Source: Pseudomonas arsenicoxydans (GTDB lineage: Bacteria; Pseudomonadota; Gammaproteobacteria; Pseudomonadales; Pseudomonadaceae). From it: DNA of 64,000 bases. The DNA is taken from NCBI RefSeq assembly GCF_900103875.1, contig NZ_LT629705.1:3357001-3421000 (forward strand), given 5' to 3'. The stretch's first letter is position 1; each line of letters opens with the position of its first letter. Below the pieces are notes generated by a model, which made no database searches, was not told the DNA's origin, and saw nothing but the letters and a program-made list of their open reading frames with translations. Positions 56,434 through 64,000 of the stretch are shown here, piece by piece. Made by a program: the position numbers and the translations under genes.

Positions 56434-59265
56434 ATGTCCAACCGTGATATATCCCGGCGCTCGTTCCTGCAGGGCGGGCTGGTGGCGGGTGTGAGCGTCA
56501 CGCTCACGCCGCTCAGCAGTCAGGCGCTGGCGGCCTTGATGGAAAACAGCGTGACCGTGCCGTCCGAGCAATGGCTCGGCCACAACGGCAAGGCGCGCTC
56601 GCGTAACGATGCCTTGTCCAAGGTCTGCGGCAGCAAGGTCTTTGCCCGCGACATCCGCGCCAAGGACATGCCGGGCTGGCCCGAGCAGCAAGGCCACGCC
56701 ATGCTGCTGAAAATCACCAAGGCCGACCGCATTTACGCCGGTTACGACCTGTCGTGGCTCGGTGCCGATTTGCAGCCTGACCGCGTCGTCACCGCCGCAG
56801 ACCTGGACAAGGACGGCATCGTCTTCCCGGAAGAGCACGCGCCTGATCCGCTGCTGCCGGAAGGCAAGGTGCCGATGTTCATCGGACATCCCGTGGCGAT
56901 CCTGATCTGGAACGACTTCGAGCGCTTCCGCCAGGCCAAGGCCAAACTCAAATTCAATGACAAAGCGATTCGTTACGGTGCTCAGGTGCCGTTCTACGAA
57001 GGCGATCCCTACGGCAGCTTCCGCTACGTGCGCGTCGGCGGTGCGACCTCGGCGGACGAAGATGAGTTCGCCAGCCTCAAGGATTCGATACTGTTCCCGA
57101 TGCTGAAAAACCGCCGTCCGGTGTGGAATTCCCAACCGAACCTGCACGGCAACCTGACCGAGCGCGGTTTGTTCTACGCCGACCGCATGAAGCAGCAAAT
57201 CGACACCCCGCCAGACAATTGGCTGGTGTTCGACGAGCGCTACAAAACCCCTTCGATCGAACCTGCTGCGATGGAGCCGGACAACGGCAACGGCTGGTAC
57301 GACCCGGCGACCAAGACCCTGCATTTCGTGGTGGCAACTCAGTGCCCACTGGAAGCCGCGACGGAAACCGCGAAGATGATCGCGCCGTCCCGCTTCGGCC
57401 TGGCCAACCTGAACATGCACCCCGGTTACACCGTGGGTTACGGTTCCAAAGACCACAACATTTTCGTTTATTACGCGGCATTGGCGGCGTTGTACGGTGC
57501 CGGTGTTCCCGTGCGCCTGGCCAACGATCGCTACGAGCAATTCCAGAGCGGCATCAAGCGTCACCCGTTCGACATCCGCTACCAATTGGCCGTGGACAAG
57601 ACCGATCACAGCTTCAAGATTTTCCGCGCCGAGATGAGTGTCGACGGCGGTGGACGCATCAACTACAGCCCATCGGTGGCGGCGGTTGGCGCCACGGCAG
57701 CGCAGTCGATCTACTACATGCCGCAGAACGATCTGCAGGTCACGGCTTATCACTCTCGCGCCGTTGAAGCCGGGTCGATGCGCGGTTACGGCACCCTGCA
57801 AAGCATGGCGTCCACCGAGATGATGGTCGATGAAATTGCCGATCGCCTCGGCATCGACGCCATCGACCTGCGCAAGAAAAACGCCATGGTCTCGGGCATG
57901 AAAAACACCCAGGGCGCGGTGCCGGCGGGTGCCCTGCGTCTGCACGAGATTCTCGACAAGGCCGCCGTTCACGAAGTCTGGAAGAACCGCGACGCGATCA
58001 AGAAACAACGCGAAGCCCAAGACCCGGACAACTGGTACGGCGTCGGTTTCGCCATTTGCCAGAAAGACTTCGGCACCGGTTCCGAAGCACCGATGGCCAG
58101 CATTGAATTCAATGCTGAAGGCCGCATTCACCTGCGTCACATCGGCATTGAAATCGGCACCGGCATGTCCACGTCGCAAGCGATGGTGGTGGCGGATTTC
58201 CTTGGCAGCCCGGCGCACGAAGTGAAGACCGGCGAGACCGAATGGAAAGAGTTGCAGCTAATCACCGGCGGCAACCCGTACATCATGAGCCAGGCCGAGC
58301 AGGACAGCGTGCTGCGCAATCCGCGCTGGGTCGGCAAGTTGGCTTCCGCTTCGTCGGCGACCAACTCCGCGTACTACTTCAGCCACGCCACCCGTGAAGC
58401 GGCGCGCGTGCTGTTCAACCACGGCTTGTGGCCGGCGGCGTTGCAGATCTGGGGCCAGGGCCCTTATGGCGGTCAAGCCAACCCGTATGTGGTACGTCGC
58501 GAAGACGCGCATTGGGTCGACGGCAAACTCACCGCCAACGGCATGCAGCCGCTGAGCTTTGAACAGTTGGCCAAGCACGCTCATGAGAAAGGCCTGGTCA
58601 CTGGCGCGACCGTGCACGGTTTCAACCGCTGGAGCTGGGCCGAGGCCGAGTTCAGCATCGACGGCGTGCGTGAGCGCCTGCCGCTGGATGGCCTGGCAGT
58701 CAAGTACGGCGACGGCGCGCCAAGCGTGAAAAAGGCGCAGATGAACAGCGCCGGTTTCCATCTGCTGGATCGGCAGAACGTCCATTACCCGGACACCCAG
58801 TTGAACAACGCGGCCGTGACTTACTACAGCCCGGTGGCAACGCTGGTGGAATTGAAAGTGAACAAGGGCTCGGCCGAAGTCCAGGTGCTCAACCATCACT
58901 CGTGGGTCGAGTGTGGTCGGGTGCTGGTGGAAGAGTTGGTGAAAGGTCAGATCGAAGGCGGCACCGCCATGGGCATCGGCCATGCGTTGCTCGAAGAGAT
59001 GCCGCTGTACGAAGGCGGGCCGGGGGAGGGTGACTGGAACTTCAACCGTTACCGTCTGCCGATGGCGCGCCACGTCGCAGTCTGGAAGCAGACGGCCGAG
59101 ATACTGCCGCCGCTGTCGCCGAGCGATCCATCCAAGGGCATTGCCGAAGTGGTGATGATCCCGGTGGTCGGCGCCATCGGTAACGCCGTGGCCCACGCCA
59201 TCGGCAAACGGGTCCGCGACCTGCCTATCACTTCCGCACGCATCAAGGAGGCCCTCAATGGCTAA
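56434..59265 (+). CDS. Molybdopterin-binding large subunit of a periplasmic molybdenum hydroxylase (IorB-like)
   Basis: Xanthine-oxidase-family subunit of 943 residues that should oxidise an aldehyde or N-heterocycle with water as oxygen source. A Tat signal (SRRSFLQGGLVAGVSV, residues 7-22) sends the folded, cofactor-loaded enzyme to the periplasm. Seen are cofactor-binding segments MRGYGTLQSMASTEMMVDEIA near 449, GTGMSTSQAMVVADF, SWVECGRVLVEEL, and the catalytic-glutamate region KGIAEVVMIPVVGAIGNA with Glu near 905. The layout resembles isoquinoline 1-oxidoreductase and periplasmic aldehyde oxidoreductases. The substrate is unknown. It overlaps the 2Fe-2S subunit gene by eight bases. Confidence 0.9.
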   Translation: MSNRDISRRSFLQGGLVAGVSVTLTPLSSQALAALMENSVTVPSEQWLGHNGKARSRNDALSKVCGSKVFARDIRAKDMPGWPEQQGHAMLLKITKADRIYAGYDLSWLGADLQPDRVVTAADLDKDGIVFPEEHAPDPLLPEGKVPMFIGHPVAILIWNDFERFRQAKAKLKFNDKAIRYGAQVPFYEGDPYGSFRYVRVGGATSADEDEFASLKDSILFPMLKNRRPVWNSQPNLHGNLTERGLFYADRMKQQIDTPPDNWLVFDERYKTPSIEPAAMEPDNGNGWYDPATKTLHFVVATQCPLEAATETAKMIAPSRFGLANLNMHPGYTVGYGSKDHNIFVYYAALAALYGAGVPVRLANDRYEQFQSGIKRHPFDIRYQLAVDKTDHSFKIFRAEMSVDGGGRINYSPSVAAVGATAAQSIYYMPQNDLQVTAYHSRAVEAGSMRGYGTLQSMASTEMMVDEIADRLGIDAIDLRKKNAMVSGMKNTQGAVPAGALRLHEILDKAAVHEVWKNRDAIKKQREAQDPDNWYGVGFAICQKDFGTGSEAPMASIEFNAEGRIHLRHIGIEIGTGMSTSQAMVVADFLGSPAHEVKTGETEWKELQLITGGNPYIMSQAEQDSVLRNPRWVGKLASASSATNSAYYFSHATREAARVLFNHGLWPAALQIWGQGPYGGQANPYVVRREDAHWVDGKLTANGMQPLSFEQLAKHAHEKGLVTGATVHGFNRWSWAEAEFSIDGVRERLPLDGLAVKYGDGAPSVKKAQMNSAGFHLLDRQNVHYPDTQLNNAAVTYYSPVATLVELKVNKGSAEVQVLNHHSWVECGRVLVEELVKGQIEGGTAMGIGHALLEEMPLYEGGPGEGDWNFNRYRLPMARHVAVWKQTAEILPPLSPSDPSKGIAEVVMIPVVGAIGNAVAHAIGKRVRDLPITSARIKEALNG

Positions 59266-59797
59266 CCGTCCGCTTCAACTGACCCTCAACGGTCAATCCG
59301 TCGGCCCGGTGGACATCCCTGATGACCTGCCGATGATCGATTACCTGCACGAATACAAAAACCTCACCGGCTCCCGCCTGGGCTGTGGCCAGGGCATCTG
59401 CCACGCCTGTGTGGTGATCGTCGACAACCCGGACGGCACCAGCGAAGAAGTGCGTACCTGCATCACCGGCGCGCATTATTTCGAAGGCAAAAAAGTGCGG
59501 ACCATCGAAGGCCATGCAAAGCGCGACGAGCAGGGCAAGGTCACTGAACTGAACCCGATCCAACAGCGTTTCGTCGATGAGTTCGCCTTCCAGTGCAGCT
59601 ACTGCGCGCCGGGTTTCGTCAACGCAGCGACCGTGCTGGTGGAAAAACTGCAGCGTCAGCCGATCGTCAAAAGCCAGCTGGAGCAAGTCATCGAGGACAG
59701 CCTCGGTCACCACGTCTGCCGCTGCACCGGCTACGTGCGTTACTACAGCGCGACGCGCAACGTGCTCACCGATCTCGGCCTGGTCAAGGAGGGTTAA
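59258..59797 (+). CDS. 2Fe-2S subunit of the molybdenum hydroxylase (IorA-like)
   Basis: Two-cluster iron-sulfur subunit of 179 residues. The plant-ferredoxin-type cluster ligands are in RLGCGQGICHACVV and VRTCITG. The second, helical domain has CSYCAPGF and HHVCRCTGYVRYY. It has no signal peptide, so it is presumably exported by hitch-hiking on the Tat signal of the large subunit. It passes electrons from molybdopterin to the cytochrome encoded next. No FAD subunit is present, which fits cytochrome-linked rather than NAD-linked enzymes. Confidence 0.93.
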   Translation: MANRPLQLTLNGQSVGPVDIPDDLPMIDYLHEYKNLTGSRLGCGQGICHACVVIVDNPDGTSEEVRTCITGAHYFEGKKVRTIEGHAKRDEQGKVTELNPIQQRFVDEFAFQCSYCAPGFVNAATVLVEKLQRQPIVKSQLEQVIEDSLGHHVCRCTGYVRYYSATRNVLTDLGLVKEG

Positions 59798-59799
59798 GC

Positions 59800-61035
59800 A
59801 TGAAGCCTCTACTTTCCCGCCTGGCGTTGGCGGTTGGCCTGGTGGCCCCGGTGTTGTTGGCGCACGCGGATGATCAGGTGAAACGCGGCGAATACCTCGC
59901 CCGCGCCGCCGACTGCATGGCTTGCCACACCGCGCCGGGTGGCGCGCCGTTTGCGGGCGGTCTGCCGATCGTTTCGCCGTTCGGGACGATCTACGGCACC
60001 AACATCACCCCGAGCAAAGAGCACGGCATCGGCCTCTACAGCGATGACGAATTTTTCGCCGCACTCACCGAAGGCAAGCGTCGTGACGGCGCGAACCTGT
60101 ACCCGGCGATGCCCTACACCTCGTATCACCTGATGCCGCGTGGAGACTCCGATGCGATTCACGCGTACCTGAAAACCGTCGAGCCGATTGAACGCGCAGC
60201 GCCGGTCACGAGCCTGAGCTTCCCGTTCAACGTGCGTCTGGGCCTGATGGGCTGGAACATGCTCTACGGCAAGGACGTGAAACTGGCGTCCACCGAAGGC
60301 AATAGCGATGCCTTCAAACGCGGCCAATACCTGGTCGACGTGCTCGGTCACTGCGGCGAATGCCACACGCCGCGCGGCTTGCCGGGCGCGATGCAGCAGG
60401 ACAAACGCATGACCGGCGGCCTGCTCAACGGTTACCTGGCGCCGAGTCTGCTGGCCAATGACCTGGCCGCTCGCGGCTGGAATCATCAGGACCTGAGGTC
60501 GTTCCTCAAGCACGGCATGAGCGCCCAAGGCACGATGTTCAACGAGATGTTCCCGGTGTTCCACAACAGCACCCAAGGCCTCAACGATCCGGACCTGGCG
60601 GCGATGGCGACGTTCCTGTTGGGCGATCAGCCGCCGGCAGCGAAAGTGCTGACTGACGTACCGATGGACAAACTGAGCGCCAGTGCCCAACGCGGTCGTC
60701 AGGAATACTTGAACGTCTGCGCCGGTTGCCATGCACCGGACGGTGAGGGCAAGCCGCACATCGCGGTGGCCATGCGCGGCAACACCACGTTGCGCCTGGA
60801 AGATCCGCGCAACCTGGTGCGGGTCATTGACGACGGGATCGGTGAGCAGAAGTTTGCCGGGTTCGAACGCATGCAACCGATGCCGGGATTTGCCGACAAG
60901 CTCAGCCACGAGCAACTCACTGATCTGCTGAACTACCTGCGTCAGGGGTTGGGTGGTCAGTCGGCTGATCTGGCGGTAAACGACGTGCAGAAGCTGCGGG
61001 CCGATGCACCGCCGCTCGAGCATAAGGCGCACTGA
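59800..61035 (+). CDS. Tri-haem cytochrome c, electron acceptor of the molybdenum hydroxylase
   Basis: Periplasmic cytochrome of 411 residues with a Sec signal (MKPLLSRLALAVGLV, cleavage near AHA-DD). It has three haem-binding motifs: CMACH at residues 39-43, CGECH at 185-189 and CAGCH at 307-311. This is the pattern of the cytochrome subunit of membrane-bound alcohol and aldehyde dehydrogenases. ATG 59800 follows GGAGGG by six bases. The longer reading from 59593 is out-of-frame sequence of the preceding gene. It probably delivers electrons to ubiquinone or a terminal oxidase. Confidence 0.93.
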   Translation: MKPLLSRLALAVGLVAPVLLAHADDQVKRGEYLARAADCMACHTAPGGAPFAGGLPIVSPFGTIYGTNITPSKEHGIGLYSDDEFFAALTEGKRRDGANLYPAMPYTSYHLMPRGDSDAIHAYLKTVEPIERAAPVTSLSFPFNVRLGLMGWNMLYGKDVKLASTEGNSDAFKRGQYLVDVLGHCGECHTPRGLPGAMQQDKRMTGGLLNGYLAPSLLANDLAARGWNHQDLRSFLKHGMSAQGTMFNEMFPVFHNSTQGLNDPDLAAMATFLLGDQPPAAKVLTDVPMDKLSASAQRGRQEYLNVCAGCHAPDGEGKPHIAVAMRGNTTLRLEDPRNLVRVIDDGIGEQKFAGFERMQPMPGFADKLSHEQLTDLLNYLRQGLGGQSADLAVNDVQKLRADAPPLEHKAH

Positions 61036-61036
61036 C

Positions 61037-62008
61037 ATGCAGCATCTCGATCTGCAGGTGGTACGACGGGCGCTGGAATGGTCGATGGCCGGCCAGCGCA
61101 TCTGGCTGTGCACGGTACTCGCCACTTACGGCTCGGCACCGCGCGCGCCGGGCTCGATGCTGGCGGTGAACACGGATGGACAGTGGATCGGCTCGCTGTC
61201 CGGCGGCTGCGTCGAGGAAGACTTCCTCGAGCGCGTCGCCGAGGGGGCGTTTGTTGAAGCCGTCAGCGTGGTTCGTTACGGCGAAGGTGACGACCCGCGT
61301 TCTCGCGTGAGTCTGCCCTGCGGCGGCGTCCTCGATGTGCTGGTGGAGATGCTTGAGCCTGATTGCGAGGTGCAGGCGCATCTGCGGCAACTGGAGTCAG
61401 CGTTGTTGGGCCAGCGCCGGCTGATCCGTGAAGTCGATCTGGCCAGCGGGGCGCGCAGTCTGTTGGATGACCGCGAGCAGGGTGTGCGCATCGAGCGTGA
61501 AATCGACCGGATTCGTGTGCGGATTGGCGCGGCGCAACGGTTGCTGTTGGCGGGGTATTCCAGCGTCGCTCAGGCGTGTGCGCAGTTCGCGGTAGGTCTG
61601 GGGTTCGAGGTGATTCTCTGTGATCCGCGCGATGAAGTGCTGGAAGGCGTGGTGCTGGAAAACGTCGAGATTCGTCGCCAGCTGCCATCTGTGTTCATTG
61701 CGGACGGCGGCTGCCATAGCGACACGGCGGTGGTAGCGTTGACGCACGATCCACGCATCGACGATTTGGCGATGATGGAAGCCGTGCGCACCGAGGCGTT
61801 TTATATCGGTGTGATGGGCTCGATGCAAACCTCGCAAAAGCGCTTCGAGCGGCTGCGCAGGATTGGTGGTTTGGGAGAGGCCGATCTGGCGAGGATTCAT
61901 GCGCCAATCGGGTTGAACCTTGGCAGCAAGACTCCGGCCGAAATCGCCTTGGCCGTACTGGCTGACATCCTGCGAATCCGCAGCGGCATCGCGCGGGATC
62001 GACTGTAG
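61037..62008 (+). CDS. XdhC/CoxI-family maturation factor
   Basis: Protein of 323 residues of the family that sulfurates or inserts the molybdenum cofactor into xanthine-oxidase-type enzymes. The N-terminal domain shows ATYGSAPRAPGSML, GSLSGGCVEEDFLE and VSLPCGGVLDVLVE with two conserved cysteines. The C-terminal Rossmann domain shows LAGYSSVAQACAQFA and FYIGVMGSMQTSQKRFERL. It follows the cytochrome gene by one base, so it should serve the hydroxylase encoded upstream. ATG 61037 is chosen. The 33-base extension lies inside the cytochrome gene. Confidence 0.92.
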   Translation: MQHLDLQVVRRALEWSMAGQRIWLCTVLATYGSAPRAPGSMLAVNTDGQWIGSLSGGCVEEDFLERVAEGAFVEAVSVVRYGEGDDPRSRVSLPCGGVLDVLVEMLEPDCEVQAHLRQLESALLGQRRLIREVDLASGARSLLDDREQGVRIEREIDRIRVRIGAAQRLLLAGYSSVAQACAQFAVGLGFEVILCDPRDEVLEGVVLENVEIRRQLPSVFIADGGCHSDTAVVALTHDPRIDDLAMMEAVRTEAFYIGVMGSMQTSQKRFERLRRIGGLGEADLARIHAPIGLNLGSKTPAEIALAVLADILRIRSGIARDRL

Positions 62009-62022
62009 GCACTCATTTCCAA

Positions 62023-62042
62023 TGTGGGAGCGAGCTCCCACA
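62023..62042. repeat. Short REP-like palindrome between convergent genes
   Basis: TGTGGGAGCGAGCTCCCACA is a perfect palindrome and a shortened relative of the elements at 18310 and 21620. Confidence 0.8.
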
Positions 62043-62059
62043 AAGGATTTCAGTATCGC

Positions 62060-63343
62060 TTAATACCCGAACTTGTCCCGCAAACCGTAATACCAAGCGC
62101 CCAACGCGGCAAATGGTGTGCGCAGCAATTGCCCGCCCGGAAACGGGTAGTGCGGCAGATCCGCAAACGCATCAAAACGCTCAGCCTGACCTCGCAATGC
62201 CTCGGCCAACACCTTGCCCGCCAGGTGCGTGTACGTCACGCCGTGGCCGCTGCAGCCCTGGGAATAGTAGATGTTGTCACCCAAACGTCCGACCTGAGGA
62301 AGGCGCGACAAGGTCAGCAGGAAGTTTCCGGTCCAGGCGTAATCAATCTTCACGTCCTTGAGTTGCGGAAAAGCCTTGAGCATCTTCGGTCGAATGATGG
62401 CTTCGATGTTCGCCGGATCCCGCGCGCCGTAGACAACACCGCCGCCGAAGACCAGACGCTTGTCGCCGGTCAGGCGGTAGTAATCGAGCAGGTAATTGCA
62501 GTCTTCGACGCAGTAGTCCTGGGGCAGCAGGCTCTTGGCCAATGCATCACCCAACGGCTCCGTGGTGATCACCTGGGTTCCGCACGGCATCGATTTGGCG
62601 GCCAGTTCGGGCACCAGATTGCCGAGGTAAGCGTTACCGGCCACGATGATGAACTTGGCCCTGACCTTGCCCTCGGGCGTATGCACTACAGGGTTCGCGC
62701 CGCGCTCGATGCGAATCGCCGGCGATTGCTCATAAATAGTGCCGCCGAGCGACTCGACCGCCGCCGCTTCGCCCAAAGCCAGATTAAGCGGATGAATGTG
62801 CCCGCCGCTCATGTCGAGCATGCCGCCGACGTATTGATCGCAGCCGACCACTTCACGAATACGCTTTTGATCCAGCAACTCAAGCTGCGTATGACCAAAA
62901 CGTTCCCATAGGCGTTTCTGCGATTCCAGATGGCCCATCTGTTTGGCGGTGATGGCGGCAAACACACCACCGTCCTTCAGGTCGCACTGGATATTATATT
63001 TGGCGACCCGCTCACGAATGATCCGCCCGCCCTCGAATGCCATCTGTCCCAGCAATTGAGCCTGCTTGGGCCCGACACTGCGTTCGATCACATCAATGTC
63101 ACGGCTGTAGCTGTTAACGATCTGCCCACCGTTGCGACCCGAAGCGCCAAAACCCACCTTGGCGGCTTCCAGCACCGTCACTTTAAAACCGTTCTCCAGC
63201 AGAAACAGGGCAGAGGACAGGCCGGTGTAACCGGCACCGATCACACAGACATCAGTCTCTACATCACCCTGCAAGGCCGGGCGCGGCGGAGCCGCATTGG
63301 CCGATGCGGCGTAATAGGACTCTGGGTAGGGGGTGTTCGCCAT
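62060..63343 (-). CDS. FAD-dependent oxidoreductase, gamma-glutamylputrescine-oxidase-like
   Basis: DAO-family flavoprotein of 427 residues. The FAD Rossmann motif is VCVIGAGYTGLSSALFLLE near residue 32, and the second FAD contact is GFGASGRNGGQIV. The C-terminal part has GNFLLTLSRLPQVGRL and GCSGHGVTYTHLAGKVLAEAL. It most resembles PuuB/PauB enzymes of polyamine degradation, which oxidise gamma-glutamylated putrescine. Exact substrate assignment is uncertain. No other polyamine gene is in the window. It is convergent with the molybdenum hydroxylase operon and read from ATG 63343 with AGAGG upstream. Confidence 0.88.
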   Translation of the reverse strand: MANTPYPESYYAASANAAPPRPALQGDVETDVCVIGAGYTGLSSALFLLENGFKVTVLEAAKVGFGASGRNGGQIVNSYSRDIDVIERSVGPKQAQLLGQMAFEGGRIIRERVAKYNIQCDLKDGGVFAAITAKQMGHLESQKRLWERFGHTQLELLDQKRIREVVGCDQYVGGMLDMSGGHIHPLNLALGEAAAVESLGGTIYEQSPAIRIERGANPVVHTPEGKVRAKFIIVAGNAYLGNLVPELAAKSMPCGTQVITTEPLGDALAKSLLPQDYCVEDCNYLLDYYRLTGDKRLVFGGGVVYGARDPANIEAIIRPKMLKAFPQLKDVKIDYAWTGNFLLTLSRLPQVGRLGDNIYYSQGCSGHGVTYTHLAGKVLAEALRGQAERFDAFADLPHYPFPGGQLLRTPFAALGAWYYGLRDKFGY

Positions 63344-63485
63344 CCTGGTGCCTCTGTTTAATATATTTTACGAGTGCATCGATCCTACCCGAGTTAAAAA
63401 TCGACCGCCAGCCACCGGAAAATCTTCTTTACCACCGCGAAATTAAATATTTTGCATATTCATAGGGTTAGCTCGAAAAAAGGTG

Positions 63486-63513
63486 TTGACACCCCTCCGG
63501 AATTCCGTAGAAT
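63486..63513 (+). promoter_or_regulatory. Sigma-70 promoter of tRNA-Val(GAC)
   Basis: TTGACA at 63486-63491 and TAGAAT at 63508-63513 with a 16-base spacer. It is placed 13 bases before the tRNA. Confidence 0.75.
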
Positions 63514-63526
63514 GCCGCCTCACAGC

Positions 63527-63603
63527 AGGCACGTAGCTCAGTTGGTTAGAGCACCACCTTGACATGGTGGGGGTCGTTGGTTCGAGTCCAATCGCGCCTA
63601 CCA
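63527..63603 (+). tRNA. tRNA-Val(GAC)
   Basis: 77-nt cloverleaf with encoded CCA and anticodon loop TTGACAT giving GAC. The acceptor stem AGGCACG/CGCGCCT pairs except at the fifth position, where A faces C. The other arms are regular. It has its own promoter and terminator. Confidence 0.95.
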
Positions 63604-63632
63604 AACAAAATCCGCTCTGCTGGGCGGTCTAG

Positions 63633-63664
63633 AAGGGCTCACCGAAAGGTGGGCCCTTTTTTGT
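63633..63664 (+). terminator. Terminator of tRNA-Val
   Basis: AAGGGCTCACC-GAAA-GGTGGGCCCTT hairpin (one T-G pair) followed by T6. Confidence 0.92.
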
Positions 63665-63670
63665 TGTCTG

Positions 63671-64000
63671 TGTCCCGTCCTGAATAAGGTTTACACCTTC
63701 TGATCTGTTTTTCAGGAGGACGTAATGGAATCCGCAAAAAGGCGTAGTCAGCGAGACTACACGCTGACCTTTAAATTGTCGGTCGTCGACCAGGTCGAAA
63801 AAGGCGAGCTGAGTTATAAAGAGGCTCAGGAGCGCTACGGGATTCAAGGCAAAACGACCGTTCTGACATGGTTACGCAAGCACGGTCGTCAAGATTGGAG
63901 CCCCGGCACCTACATTGGCTCGCCGAGGATGGGGTCTATGCCCGACAAAAACCGACCATTAACGCCAGAGCAGCGCATCAAAGAGCTTGAAGAGCAGTTG
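63671..64000 (+). mobile_element. Left end of an IS3-family insertion sequence (cut by window edge)
   Basis: A transposase gene begins 54 bases inside a TGTCCCGTCCTGAATAAGG sequence that looks like a terminal repeat of the IS3 group (5-prime TG). The right end lies outside the window, so the repeat and any target duplication cannot be confirmed. The insertion lies within ten bases of the tRNA-Val terminator and leaves it intact. Confidence 0.7.
63725..64000 (+). CDS. IS3-family transposase OrfA, N-terminal part (cut by window edge)
   Basis: The reading frame from ATG 63725 stays open to the window edge (92 codons). The product begins MESAKRRSQRDYTLTFKLSV, has the helix-turn-helix pattern of OrfA proteins (GELSYKEAQERYGIQGKTTVL), and enters a helical leucine-zipper-like region (LTPEQRIKELEEQL). 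OrfB, with the DDE catalytic domain, would follow outside the window. CAGGAGG lies before the ATG. Confidence 0.85.
   Translation, partial: MESAKRRSQRDYTLTFKLSVVDQVEKGELSYKEAQERYGIQGKTTVLTWLRKHGRQDWSPGTYIGSPRMGSMPDKNRPLTPEQRIKELEEQL

Noticed and set aside
56338..58218. 626-codon minus-strand open frame over the molybdenum hydroxylase gene
   Set aside because: Composition of a reverse-strand shadow, and it covers a strongly supported gene with a Tat signal and cofactor motifs.

Overview
The window is a piece of a Pseudomonas chromosome, most likely from the P. fluorescens lineage. The evidence is the conserved gene order (uvrB; gltX with tRNA-Ala/tRNA-Glu pairs; leuCD-leuB-asd-usg-fimV; truA-trpF-accD-folC-SPOR-cvpA-purF-metZ), GC-rich codon use, and REP-type palindromes typical of fluorescent pseudomonads between genes. 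No replication origin, CRISPR array or prophage is visible.

Positions 1-35400 are core genome. From the left: a partial aromatic aminotransferase divergent from uvrB; an EmrAB-like efflux pair; gltX; a duplicated tRNA-Ala/tRNA-Glu block; a TetR regulator with an alpha/beta hydrolase; a hotdog thioesterase; dusC; a small heat-shock gene behind a ROSE-like RNA thermometer; a five-PAS GGDEF-EAL protein; a LysR gene divergent from leuC; leucine and aspartate-family biosynthesis genes; fimV; an M24 peptidase-like gene; and the truA-to-metZ housekeeping series ending in an SDR gene. A tRNA-Val/Asp/Asp cluster closes this part.

Positions 36300-56205 are accessory and devoted to iron. An ECF sigma factor, a FecR-type anti-sigma factor and a TonB-dependent transducer-receptor precede an 11-gene series whose order (acsF-acsD-acsE-yhcA-acsC-acsB-acsA-cbrA-cbrB-cbrC-cbrD) matches the achromobactin locus of Dickeya and Pseudomonas syringae. 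Three NRPS-independent siderophore synthetases, a diaminobutyrate aminotransferase, a PLP decarboxylase, an HpcH-type aldolase/citrate-synthase-like enzyme and an exporter would make and secrete a citrate-based siderophore. The receptor, a Tat-exported binding protein, two permeases and an ATPase would bring the ferric form back. Two further coupled genes extend the operon: a FhuF-like 2Fe-2S ferric reductase and an RraA-fold protein in which the family's catalytic arginine is replaced. Fur-box-like sites precede the sigma factor, the receptor and acsF.

Positions 56434-62008 carry a periplasmic molybdenum hydroxylase system: a Tat-exported molybdopterin subunit, a 2Fe-2S subunit, a tri-haem cytochrome c and an XdhC-type maturation factor. 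A gamma-glutamylputrescine-oxidase-like flavoprotein lies on the minus strand. The window ends with tRNA-Val(GAC) and the left end of an IS3-family element that runs off the edge.
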